A stretch of 64,000 bases of DNA from contig JAWHQI010000229.1 of the NCBI GenBank assembly GCA_033032865.1, positions 4,301,001 to 4,365,000 of the forward strand, written 5' to 3'. The notes below the pieces were generated by a model, which did not search any database, was not told the origin of the DNA, and saw nothing but the letters and a program-made list of their open reading frames with translations. The stretch comes from Dactylorhiza incarnata. Its lineage: Eukaryota > Streptophyta > Magnoliopsida > Asparagales > Orchidaceae. The number at the start of each line of letters is the position of its first letter. Positions within the stretch are counted from its first letter, which is position 1. Positions 41,405 through 51,003 of the stretch are shown here, in pieces. Both the position numbers and the translations under genes were made by a program.

Positions 41405-42420
41405 CCTAACTATTGTATATCTCGACAACAACCCGTTCTAACCATGGAAGATCCCGGCTCGTGAACTTTTCTGCCAACTCCACGAATGTCTCAGGCACTA
41501 TCCCGGACTTCCTTGTCACGGCCTTGACCACTTCGCCCTCGCTTTCAACCTTCTCTCCAGTCATCTACCCGTTGCCTTTGCTAGTTCCGGCATCCGCTCC
41601 CTCGATCTCAACTACCAGGTCGGCGGCAACTCCCTCTCTGGTGACATCTCTATCATGCAAATTAAACATGACTGGTTTAGAACAGCTATGGCTCCCATCG
41701 AACTCCTTCTCCGACCCACTCCCCGACCATATCTCAGGCCTCGTCGGTCTCCGGGATCTCCAGTTCGAGACAACCAGCTCATCGGCCCTATGCCAAACTC
41801 GTTCACAACTTGAAATCTCTCACCACGATCACACTCACCAACAATCTTTTCCAAGTTGGGCCGGTAATGGAGTAGTTCTCGGATTCACTTTAGGAGCTAG
41901 ACCTCGACTCCAAGACGGAGAGCTTTTGCCCAGGAGCTCACTGCGACGCCATTGTAGATATATTTGTATCCATCGTCAACTCTTTTGAGTACCCAGTGCA
42001 ATTCAGAGAGAACCAGAAAGGAAATGACCCTTGCGGCGGTGATTGGCTTGGGATTACTTGCGACCATAGAGGAAACACCACAACACTTCCCGAAATCTGT
42101 TCTTCTAATTAGAACCAAGGGGAACCCAAACATCGACATTGGTGTTCTCACCCCAGTTTCCGTCTTACTGTAAGAGTCATATGTGATGGCATATTTGTAA
42201 TTAGATGATGTAGGAGAATCATATGTGAATGACATGTTTGTAAATAGATGATTAGTCATGTTGGGTTATTACGCTATAAATATAGCCTAATGTGCTTCGT
42301 CTCTCGTCTCCGGTCGCCTTGTCTCCGGTCTTCATCTATGATATCTAGTTTACAATTCTAGCGTCGGAATCTTTCGGTCGTTACACCGTCCCTCTCCGAA
42401 GAAATAATTTCATCCTGGAT
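41405..42420 (+). pseudogene. LRR receptor-like kinase (TMK-like) ectodomain pseudogene
   Basis: Reading through several frameshifts gives leucine-rich repeat phrases typical of TMK-type receptor kinases: YLDNNPF near 41420, LVNFSANSTNVSGTIPDFL (41458-41514), NMTGLEQLWLPSNSFSDPLP (41663-41722), and SGLVGLRDLQF. The non-LRR linker follows, with DAIVDIFVSIVNSFEYPVQF (41950-42010), ENQKGNDPCG and DWLGITCDHRGN (42040-42075). The order matches TMK ectodomains. The kinase domain and the N-terminus are absent, and at least three frameshifts occur. A 220-bp LTR-like insertion interrupts it at 42165. Confidence 0.8.
42165..42385 (+). mobile_element. Small LTR-like insertion in the TMK pseudogene, CCGTC direct repeats
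   Basis: The insert runs TGTAAGAGTCATATG (42169) to GGTCGTTACA (42385), with TGTAA/TTACA inverted ends, TATA-like GCTATAAATATAGC (about 42270), and CT-rich sequence downstream, all LTR-like. CCGTC occurs on both sides (42160-42164 and 42386-42390), although four extra bases (TTAC) precede the TG on the left. A solo LTR of a copia or TRIM-like element is the most likely explanation. Confidence 0.6.
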
Positions 42421-43747
42421 CGTTGTGCCCAATTTTTTATGAATTGCAATGTCTGGCGGCAAAAAACCAGCTTGCTCACAAGTACTGAAAATATTATCTA
42501 GAGGTCGGTGAAATCAATCCTGTCAAATGATTGCGAATGATTTTATTTTGATTTGTACTTAACAATTTGATCTGCACTTATAATTTTTCGACTTCCAAAT
42601 ACCCAAAACTAGTTTGCACGTAACAATCACTTTATTATATTACAACCAACCACCTCTTGACATCACTTAATTAATTTACCACTTTCCGCTATGGATTTGT
42701 TTGCCCTAACCTTTAGAAAAGTTACCACATATATGTAAAAGATTTTAAAAAAAGTAGCTATATATACATTACTATATATTTGGAAAGAAAATAACAATTT
42801 CTCCTTTAATTTATTTGAATAGTGTATAAAAAATTGTGTGGGTAAGTAAAGTACTAACATCTGCGTAGCTTAGAAAAAGTTAAGCAAAAGTTAACAACCC
42901 ATGCTACCAGAGGACACCTGAACCATTCAAGATTGTCGGCAAGCTGCTGATCGAAGCACGGTAGTGAAAGTCCAGACAAACACACATGTGGAAAGACAGA
43001 AGAAAAAGCTGCTTTAAAATAATTATCTATATTCACAATTTACTATACATATATATATATAATAGTCATAGTTTAAATGCAAGATTTATAAACGCATTAT
43101 TCGTAGGGAGATTAGAGTTAATTAAGCAGCGGTTATATATAACAAGCACGTGTACATTTTTCAATCGAAAGTTCTTTTTTTGTCAGGGTGATATTCACAT
43201 ATTATATATTTGATGCAGAAAAATTAAAATTACACAACAAATAAACAATAACACGATGAGATATATGTGGTTCAGCGAAGAGAGCGCCTGTGTTCACAGG
43301 GAGGGCTACACAATACAACTCCAAACACAATAAGATCGAGCTCTAACCCCTCTTATTTATATAAAAAATTAGGGAAAATAAGAGAAAAAAAAAGACTAAA
43401 ATGCTCCCCAAACCAACACTGTTTTTATTCACTCATCTTGGAGCAAAATTTGATATCCTAAGGTTCTTTAATGAGGCTATCTAGCCATGTTGTTCGACCT
43501 CTCCGCCTAAATCACAACCTTTTCTTTGTCCCGTCTATAGCCGCCAAAATCATTATTTGGTTTGTGCCAAGAACTAGTTCTCTCGATCGCATGAAAATGA
43601 CCCGCGTGTCACATGCAATATTTGAGTCTTATTGTTGAGAATAGTCCAATAACTAATATAGTTTCTTGGACTTGATATAGATCATGCATGCTTGCATCCA
43701 CTTTCAACTAATTGATTTTATATTGGATGCTTAACTTTTAAGACTTA
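42421..43747. other. AT-rich intergenic DNA, with a possible decayed LTR piece near 43200-43480
   Basis: No gene is seen. 43195-43330 has ACACGATGAGATATATGTGG, TTCAGCGAAG and GGGAGGGCTACACAATAC. Such phrases occur in some copia LTRs, but boundaries are absent. 42700-42860 and 43020-43200 are very AT-rich. Confidence 0.4.
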
Positions 43748-43968
43748 GGGTCTGTTTAATTGGCACGAAGTTGGCGCTCATGAGCATGGTGGTTATGAAC
43801 TGTCATTCGGGAACTCCAGTCTCATCTATCATCAACTTTTATGTTCAAAACTAGTTTTCTTTTCCTAGTGGCGGTCATAACCGTTGCCATGCCAAACAAA
43901 CATTCTATGACGGTGAGGTTTTTATCCAAACTCATCGGAGCAAAAACGGCGTTGCGCCAAATGAAGCC
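43748..43968. mobile_element. Harbinger-like MITE, copy 1
   Basis: It starts GGGTCTGTTTAATTGGC after TTA (43745-43747) and ends GCGCCAAATGAAGCC before TTG (43969-43971). The interior carries GTGGTTATGAAC, TCAACTTTTATGTTCAAAAC and GGCGGTCATAACCGTTG, shared with three other copies in this window. About 220 bp, non-coding. Confidence 0.75.
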
Positions 43969-43970
43969 TT

Positions 43971-44199
43971 GGGCTCCGTTTAGCCCGGCGGTAGTGGTCG
44001 TGAATGCAGTGGTTATGAACCGTCGTTCGTGAACGTCCTGCCTCAACGAAGGAACTTCATTCACTTTTATGTTCAGATCGAACAAGTTTTCTTTTCTTGG
44101 TGGCAGACATAACCGTTGTCAAGCCAAACACGCATTGTGTTGCGGTGGTGCTTTTTCCAAACTCACCGGAGCGAAAGCGCTGTGCCAGCAAACATAGCC
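43971..44199. mobile_element. Harbinger-like MITE, copy 2, directly adjacent to copy 1
   Basis: It starts GGGCTCCGTTTAGCCCGG and ends AAACATAGCC, followed by TTA (44200-44202). Interior motifs (GTGGTTATGAACCGTCGTTC, TTCACTTTTATGTTCAGATC) match copy 1. The two copies abut with only TT(G/A) between, so one inserted at the target duplication of the other. Confidence 0.7.
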
Positions 44200-44202
44200 T
44201 TA

Positions 44203-44515
44203 GTATCATCGCAAGCTGGGCCTAAGAGCACTCCAGACGCACCGGAGCCCAGACGCCCAACCAAACGCGCCCTAAATAAGATCAAATTTTCAAACATTTG
44301 TGAGTTGTTCCACTCAGTGGCGGACATTGATTTTTTTTGGCGGACTTTGAATTTTTTTCTATGTGCGGAGTATTAATTTATCCAAAAAAATAATAATAAT
44401 AATATATAAAAAAATATGCTATATATTAATGCTGAAATATAGAAAAACCTTCTATTTTTAATGACATTTTATGTGCAACCCACCCTAAGTCCTATATGTG
44501 AATCTGGCCCTGATT
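44203..44515. other. Short intergenic stretch with a MITE-like end
   Basis: 44205-44275 ends CCAACCAAACGCGCCCTAAATAAG, read here as CAACCAAACGCGCCCTAAAT. That looks like one terminus of another MITE whose other end is not visible. The remainder is AT-rich. Confidence 0.35.
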
Positions 44516-44519
44516 CCAT

Positions 44520-44745
44520 CACCATGTAGCCAGGATGCTGTCGCGTGGGGGGGCTGTCACTCGTGTGTGCGTGCGCGTGACTCACTCGTGTGTGTACAGT
44601 GTGACTGTCACTCGTGTGTGTGCGTGCGCGCGTGACTCACTCTTGTGTGTGTAGTGTGACAGACACTCATGTGTGTGTGTGTGTGTGACTGTCACTCATG
44701 TGTGTGTGTGTGACTGTCACTTGTGTGTGTGTGTGTGCTGTCACT

Positions 44746-44789
<44 letters not shown>

Positions 44790-45000
44790 GGGGGGGGGGG
44801 GTGACTGTCACTCGCGCGTGTGTGTATCTGTGACTGTCACTCGTGTGTGTGTGTGTGTGACTGTCACTTGTGTGTGTGTGTGTGTGTGTGTGTGTTTGTG
44901 ACTGTCACTCGTGCGTGTGTGTGACAGCTGTCACTCGTGCGTGTGTGTGACAGCTGTCACTCGTGCGTGTGTGACTGTCTCATAGGTGTGAGTGTGGACA
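44520..45000. repeat. TG-rich compound minisatellite
   Basis: Blocks of (TG)n, GTGTGCGTG and the recurrent phrase GTGACTGTCACTCGTGTGTG alternate over about 480 bp. A G homopolymer is at about 44786-44801. GTGACNGTCAC gives each unit a small palindrome. Open frames (44698-44901) read only as Val/Cys repeats and are not genes. Confidence 0.95.
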
Positions 45001-45259
45001 CGCGCTATATCATCCATGGGTGTTAATTAATTAGATGATCATGCAGAACAACTTAATTACCCCTACATGCATCTCCAATATATATATATATATCCCCTTT
45101 TCAAATCTCCTTTTGGAAAGAGTTAAAGCTCTTCACATGCAAACAGCTTTGCAATAAAAAAGAAAAAGAAAACAGAGACCAACATAAACCATTAATATCT
45201 TGCTTTTGACGTGTACCTCGCCATCATCCCTGCAGACTCCCATGAAAATCCATCCCATC

Positions 45260-45266
45260 TATAAAT
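45260..45266 (+). promoter_or_regulatory. TATA box of the DUF1677 gene
   Basis: TATAAAT within CATCTATAAATCCCC lies about 119 bp before the ATG at 45379. A CT-rich 5' leader (45300-45365) follows, as is usual for plant promoters. Confidence 0.6.
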
Positions 45267-45378
45267 CCCCAGGGTTTATCACGCACAGTGATCAAGCATT
45301 CACATCCACTCTCCGCAATCCCTCAATCTCTACCTAGCTATTTCCTCACTCTCTTTTTTTTTTAATTAATTACAAGGC

Positions 45379-45732
45379 ATGCAGTTCATCGAAGACGACG
45401 GCGGCGCCGGCGAGAAGCAGGCTTCTAGTTCTCATGAGGTGATGCAGGTGAGGTGCGAGTGCTGCGGCATGGAGGAAGACTGCACTCCGACCTACATAAC
45501 TCGGGTCAGGGAGTACTTCTACGGCCGTTGGATCTGCGGCCTCTGCTCGGAGGCGGTGAAGGAGAAGAAGAGGAAGAGGAAGATTTCAATGGAGGAAGCC
45601 TTGGATTGGCATATGGAGCTCTGCACCAAGTTCAACAGGAGAACCAGGGTGCTTGATCTGAAGCTTTCCTTCGCCGGAGCCGTGAAAGAGATGGCCGCCA
45701 AAACCTCCCACTCCGCCGTGCCGGATAAATAG
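45379..45732 (+). CDS. DUF1677 family protein
   Basis: An intact, intronless 117-residue frame. The centre matches the plant DUF1677 family: VRCECCGMEEDCTPTYITRV at about residues 25-44, followed by YFYGRWICGLCSEAVKE. The paired CxxC/CC cysteines (CECC, WICGLC) could bind a metal. A lysine/arginine-rich stretch (KEKKRKRK) and a conserved EALDWHMELC follow. The family is plant-specific and its function is not established. The ATG at 45379 is the first in frame after a typical leader. Family members are about 100-180 residues, so the length is normal. Confidence 0.9.
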   Translation: MQFIEDDGGAGEKQASSSHEVMQVRCECCGMEEDCTPTYITRVREYFYGRWICGLCSEAVKEKKRKRKISMEEALDWHMELCTKFNRRTRVLDLKLSFAGAVKEMAAKTSHSAVPDK

Positions 45733-46104
45733 TCACAGTCGTCGACTCGTCGTATATTAATTACAAGAGATTAATTAGAGGGAAAGCAGTAATGTTAGTC
45801 TTACAATAAATAATTAGTCTACGTGTAAATATTTTAATGGCCAATTAATTACTTCATGTTTATTGTGCTTTAATTAGTATCTTTTTTTTTGTATCTAACT
45901 ATAATCAATGAATATCCTTATATTATAATACAATGAGTATTTCACGAAATCCCCGTGCAGCTGCAACAGTACCTCCGGCCGTGCCCCCCTTGTGGTGTCA
46001 CAATAACACTTTTGTCCATGTTTGATAAATTTTAGTTGACCGGGTTAGCTTTCTTCCGTGTGGCGTCTGCACGCTGTTTCCGTGTGCATCGAGGAAGCAC
46101 ATTA
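45733..46104. other. 3' flank of the DUF1677 gene
   Basis: Probable 3' UTR up to about 45950 (AT-rich, with AATAAA-like TACAATAAATAATTAG at 45802). The remainder shows no gene. Confidence 0.5.
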
Positions 46105-46315
46105 GGGCTCCGTTTGGCTCTGTGGCGGCGGTCATGAACATGAAGGTTATAAAACGTAGTTCGGGAACGCCCACCTTCCCTAAGCAATTTCATCCGATCC
46201 ACTTTTATGTACAAAGCCAGTATTTTTTTTCTTGGCGGCAGTAATGTATAACCGTTGTTATGCCAAACATACTCTACGACGGTAGCATATTTTTTCAACT
46301 CACTAGAGCATTTTT
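46105..46315. mobile_element. Harbinger-like MITE, copy 3, truncated at right
   Basis: It begins GGGCTCCGTTTGGCTC after TTA (46102-46104) and has the family interior (TCATGAACATGAAGGTTATA, CACTTTTATGTACAAAG, GTATAACCGTTGTTATGCC). After about 46305 it runs into AT-rich DNA, and the expected right terminus CCAAATGAAGCC is missing. Confidence 0.6.
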
Positions 46316-46844
46316 AAAATAATTTAAAGTAAATTAATTATGAACCATGAAAATCAAAATAAATGCAGAATGATATGATTAAAACTAAATTAATTATAAA
46401 CCATCAAAATTTAAAATACATGAAATGAATAACAATTTTGAGTTTAAGGCTCCGTTTGGCACGAAGGTGGCTGTCATGTGAACGCTCGTCCTCACCTAAG
46501 GAACTTACATCCACTTTAATGTTCAAAACTAGATTTCTTTTCTTGGTGGCGGTCATGATCATTGTCTTGTCAAACATGTATTTCACTACGAGAAAAATCA
46601 TGATTAGCAAGGAGCAAAATTCGTTGCTAATTTATAAAATTCGTTGCTAATTTTAATTAGCTAGAAATTTAGGAACAAAAAAATACCAAAGATTTTTTAG
46701 CAAGGTATTATATCCTTCCTAAATTAGCAAGAAAAATCTAATTTCGTTGCTAATGTTTATTTTTTATTTATTCATTCTATTGAATTAAAATAATATTTAT
46801 ATATATAACCCAAAAAATACAACTTTAATAATATTTGTTAAGAA

Positions 46845-46925
46845 TCGAACCCCAAACCTCCCATACACATTAAACTTTGCTTAACCACTCACTCACCTTA
46901 CTAATTTGTTCTAAAAGTGCGCTAA
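46845..46925 (-). other. tRNA-like A/B-box sequence inside the CACTA element
   Basis: On the minus strand the sequence reads GTGAGTGAGTGGTTAAGCAA, then GTGTATGGGAGGTTTGGG and GTTCGATTCTTAAC. The spacing of a TGGTTAAGCAAAG A-box-like and a GGGTTCGATTC B-box-like motif is that of a pol III promoter. There is no foldable complete tRNA. It may be a SINE head fragment. Confidence 0.35.
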
Positions 46926-47259
46926 TATATATACACACATACAAAAACATTTATATAATTATAAAGTTTATATAATTTATAAAAATATATTAATAAGTAT
47001 AAAATATATATTTATGTAGTTATATTTATCTATATAACATTTAAATATATGTATATATATAGTTACGTGTGTTAGTGTGTATATATATATAGTTATTTAT
47101 AGAAATATATTTATATATATATAATATAATTTATACAAATATACGATTGTTCATTATATACATTTATATATGTAATAAAAAAATTATAAATATATATAAA
47201 CAAAAAATTTATTTTATAAGAGGGGATAAGGAATTTGAAAATTCTTTTTTTTTAATTAA

Positions 47260-47459
47260 GGCTTCATTTGGGGAGGCGTTTTTACGTTGATGCGGGAAGT
47301 AGACGCCGCCGCACGGCGTGAAAACAAACGGGCGGCGTCTGCCGCGACAGAAGAACGGATCGAAAACTCTCGGTTTGGAATCCCTACCTCCCCCCTCCAA
47401 CTCCGAACGACGGCGGCGTTTTCACCCGCCCGTCTGCTCCCGCCGAACCAAACGAAGCC
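47260..47459. mobile_element. PIF/Harbinger-like MITE nested in the CACTA element
   Basis: Left end GGCTTCATTTGGGGAGG and right end CGAACCAAACGAAGCC form inverted repeats, flanked by TAA on both sides (47257-47259 and 47460-47462). It is 200 bp, with a GC-rich interior (CGGCGGCGTTTTCACC). The same terminal family as 7430-7648. Confidence 0.88.
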
Positions 47460-48512
47460 TAAGAGAGATAAAAATTATCGAAAAAAATAATTTCTTATCT
47501 CTATAAATATTTTGCAACAAAAAAATTCGTTGCTATTTTGCAACAAAAATTTTGCTACAAAAAAAATTGTTGCTATTTTAGCAACGAAATTTTTGCAACA
47601 AAAAAATTTGTTGCTAATTTTGCAACAAGAAAATCCCTTGCTATTTTTGTAGGTAAAAGAAAAAAGTATTTTCCTAGCTAAATTTGATGCTAATTAGGAA
47701 GGATTATCAAGTCTTCCTAATTTCCCTTGCTAAATCAAGTTTTTCTTGTAGTGTTCTATGGCGGTGACATTTTTGTCCAAATTTATCAGAGCAAAAAAAC
47801 CGCGCAAAATGAAGCCTAAATCATCACATGACACGTTTGTTTCTTTCATTTTCTATGGTCTTTTTGTAAAGGAATAAAATGGACAAAAAAGAAAAAGAAA
47901 ATGAAGAGCTTAAATATAAAACCAAAGGAATTACTTCCCTGGTTTAAATGATATCAAAGTAGAATAGATCAAGCTCCATATATTGTGTTTATGCAACTAA
48001 TGTCGTGGACGACTCAACCGAATATAGTCCTGAACATAAAGCCCGATCGGGCCGGCCTGTACCGGGCCCGATCGGGCTTTTTCTTGCATCGGGCCGGGCC
48101 GGCCCGGTCCTCCCCTGGAATCGGGCCGGGCCGGGCAGGCAACACTGATATGCTGCCTGCTCCGGCCCTTCAGGCCGGGCCGGGCAGGACCGGGCCGGTC
48201 TCGGGCCCGATCCGGGCCGGCCCGGTTTTTTCTTTTTTTTATAATTAAATTATAATTTTTTTAATTTTTTATTTTTATAAATAATGACATTTTATTAATA
48301 TTGAACAAAAATTTGAACTAAAATTTGGAACAAAAAATTTTATTAATATTGAAAATTTGGTACAAAAAATTTAAAATATTACAAAATTTAAGTCGTACAT
48401 TTGTACAAAATACAAAATTGAAAATACAAACCTATAAAAGCTATGATTCTTATAAAATTTAATTAAAAAATTTATATATTTTAAAAAAATACATTTAGAT
48501 TGGACTCCGGAT

Positions 48513-50472
48513 TTAATCATCCTGTAGATTCAAGTTCAACGCGTCCATTTCGTCTTCTATCTCCTCCAAGCTATCCTCCAAAGCTGTTATGTGTTGCTTC
48601 CTCTTTACGCTGTCCAAATAGTCCTTGTAGCATATGCAAACCTCCAGCGAATCTTCGTTAAGCCGGCTCCTCCGCTCGTTCAAAACCCTGCCACTAAGAG
48701 AAAAAGCAGACTCCGAAGCTACTGTACTAGCTTGGACAGTTAATAAATCACGGGTCATACAGGCCAAAACAGGATAGGTATTAGCTTTACCTTTCCACCA
48801 ATTTAAGATATCGAAGTTTTCGATCTCATCCAAACTCATAAAATCGCTAAATTGAGTTTTTGTGTATAATCCTAATTCATCTAAACTACCAGATGTGCGC
48901 GCTTTTTTCCTAGAAGCTAAATCTAAAATTTTATTTTTAAGACTATCCTTCGTTTTAGGTTGCGTTATTTCTTCGCGGGGTCGTGACCCGTATAAGTTAT
49001 TGTAATAATTATAACTTTGCGTAAAAAAATTAGTAAAACTTGTACTACTAACGGAGTCAGCATCATCATAATTTATATTTAAGGTTAGATTAGTATTGAT
49101 TTCGTCGATCAAATTTTCTACGCCTTCTACGTTAAGTAGCGGATTTAAAGCGGCGGCGCACGAAAACATAGGCGGTATTTCTCTATAATATTTTAAAAAA
49201 ATTTCTTCCATTATTTTAATTAAAGGAGCCCAATCTTGGTGTTTTCTATAATAACTAAATCTTTCTGTGATATGTACGAAATGTTCAATCCCTAATGCGC
49301 TCGTTGGATAATACACTCCAGATAAAGCAACGGTGGCTCTATAAAAACACTTTAGTAAATCTATATAATATTCTATTATGGTCCAATCAGTTTCACCTAA
49401 ACCGTGTTCAATATTAAGTAAACTATAATATTCCATTAGAAGATCTTTTTGTAGAAGGGCTCTTTTTAACATTTTATAGGTTGAGTTCCATCTAATAAGC
49501 ATATCTAATTGTGGTTTCAAATATTTCTGATTTTGTGCTTTACAAAATTTTCTAAAATCTTGAGCTCGTTGTTTAGTACAATAAATAGCTTTTAACATGT
49601 CGCGAATTTAATTAATATATGTTGACATTGCCTTTAAACTATCCTGTACCACTAAATTTAGGACGTGACAAACACATCTATTATGAAAAAACGCGCCGTT
49701 GAGAAATGGTTTTAAATCTCGTTTTAACAATTCAATTGTGGCGCCATTATTGGAGGCGTTATCAAGAGAAAAACTAAGTATTTTATCGTTAATTTTAAAT
49801 TCCCGCGCACATTTCATAATAACCTTATATAAAGCTATAGCCGTGTGCGGGAATTCAAAACCCGTAAAACATATTACGCGTTTATTTAGCTCTCACGAAA
49901 TGGGATCAATCCAATGACAAGTGATGCAAAGATAAGCTAATCCTAAATTTAAATTACTCGTCCAAACGTCGCTCGTTAGACTCACACGTCCTTCGAAATT
50001 TTCAAAATACGTAATTAATTCTTGTTTTGCTTCTAAATATAACCTAATCATGTCGCGCCTTAAAGTAATTCTACTAACCTTTTGGTATTTGGGCTGAAGC
50101 CCCCCCATGTATGTACTCTGTGCCGTCGTCATTATCGAAGACGCTGAATGGCATCCCACGTTTGATGACGAACTTCGCCTGCATCTCTCGCTGTCGCATT
50201 TGATCGTACGTCCAAATCTGTCCTGCTCCAGAAATTTGAGCTTGACTTGACTCGGGAGGAGCTTGTTTCGACTCGCAAGATTTTTGGTGTCTAACGAGCG
50301 TCGAGTTGCCGCTGATGGATAACAACTTCGAGCACATCTTGCAGCGCGTTTTTCTTTCGGTGCCGACTTGGACCATGTCGAAATGCTCCCAAATACCCGC
50401 TCTACGATTGTGCTCCACCACCGAAGTCGTACTTTGGGAAGACGACGCTGGAGCTGAGGAGGACGACGCCAT
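48513..50472 (-). pseudogene. hAT transposase (BED zinc finger, RICESLEEPER-type), inactivated
   Basis: The ATG at 50472 opens MASSSSAPASSSQ, and a BED zinc finger follows (GIWEHFDMVQVGTERKTRCK, CxxC...HQKSC). The frame shifts near 50100-50150. It then runs as LQPKYQKVSRITLRRDMIRL, SLTSDVWTSNLNLGLAY (first catalytic Asp region), a stop at 49893, FSLDNASNNGATIELLKRDL (second Asp region), CHVLNLVVQDSL, and a second stop near 49608. The last 361 codons include the MLIRWNSTYKML and the hAT dimerisation domain (FDILNWWKGKANTYPVLACM, VASESAFSLSGRVLNERRS). One frameshift and two stops make it non-functional. It could be re-mobilised only in trans. Confidence 0.88.
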
Positions 50473-50481
50473 TGGGAGAGC

Positions 50482-50518
<37 letters not shown>

Positions 50519-50559
50519 TGAGGTGTGAGAAAAGAGAGAGGGGAGGGGGGGTATTTATA

Positions 50560-50735
50560 GGATTTTTTAGTTTTTTTTAATTAAAATAATAATAATAATA
50601 ATAATAATATAATATATTATATATTATATATAAAGGCAGCCAACGGCTCTAAGAAGAGCCGTTGGCTGCCATGAGTGCCAGCATGGCCAATGAGCCTAAC
50701 GGCTCTAATAAGAGCCGTTAGGCTCAATCGGGCTA
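50560..50735. repeat. AAT microsatellite and two long palindromes in the hAT 5' flank
   Basis: (AAT)n and AT repeats at 50583-50630 are followed by two near-perfect inverted repeats. AGCCAACGGCTCTAAGAAGAGCCGTTGGCT is at about 50638-50667 (arms GCCAACGGCTCTAA). GAGCCTAACGGCTCTAATAAGAGCCGTTAGGCTC is at about 50692-50725 (arms GAGCCTAACGGCTCT). They lie between the transposase promoter side and the subterminal GGCC array. Confidence 0.85.
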
Positions 50736-51003
50736 GCCCGAGACCGGATCGGGCTTTGCCCGGTCCGGTCTCGGGCTAGCCCGATTATCGGGCTCTACCC
50801 GGCCCGGACCGGGCCGGGTAGTGCGGCCAAACCGAGGCCCTTTTAGGGCCCCGAGTAAGAGCTCGGCCCGGTTCGGGCCTGAACCGGGCCGGGCTTGACC
50901 GGGCCTTGACCGGGCCGGGCTCGGGCCGGCCCGTCAGGCCCGGTTTTTTTGTTCAGGACTGACCGGATATCACCGTTGTAAAAAAAAAACTCAAACGAGA
51001 ACC

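Larger units (their letters stand above)
46584..47753. mobile_element. Non-autonomous CACTA transposon nested in a MITE
   Basis: The termini are CACTACGAGAAAAATCATGA at the left and, in reverse complement, CACTACAAGAAAAACTTGAT at the right, the classic CACTA ends. The 3-bp flanks are TTT (46581-46583) and TTC (47754-47756), a duplication with one change. Subterminal repeats built on TTCGTTGCTAATTT and TTTTGCAACAAAAAAATT occur at both ends, as expected for transposase-binding sites. 1170 bp, no transposase. A second MITE sits inside it. Confidence 0.9.
46448..47816. mobile_element. Harbinger-like MITE, copy 4, carrying a nested CACTA element
   Basis: The outer MITE starts GGCTCCGTTTGGCACG after TAA (46445-46447) and ends GCAAAATGAAGCC before TAA (47817-47819). 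Its interior motifs (TTTAATGTTCAAAACTAG, GGCGGTCATGATCATTGTC) match the other copies. It is split at 46584 by the CACTA element. After that insertion it resumes with TTCTATGGCGGTGACATTTT, which aligns with TTCTATGACGGTGAGGTTTT in copy 1. Confidence 0.85.
48025..50961 (-). mobile_element. hAT DNA transposon with 8-bp TSD, transposase broken
   Basis: The ends are TAGTCCTGAACATAAAGCCC at the left and, in reverse complement, CAGTCCTGAACAAAAAAACC at the right. They are flanked by ACCGAATA (48017-48024) and ACCGGATA (50962-50969), an 8-bp hAT-type duplication with one difference. Both subterminal regions (48038-48230 and 50735-50945) are packed with GGCCGGGCC/CCCGATCGGGC motifs in both orientations. 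One transposase gene is on the minus strand. Confidence 0.9.

Noticed and set aside
44698..44901. Cys/Val-rich short open frame
   Set aside because: Direct translation of (TG)n.
46851..46920. A complete tRNA gene
   Set aside because: A- and B-box-like motifs exist but no full cloverleaf with acceptor stem could be traced, so only a tRNA-like fragment is reported.
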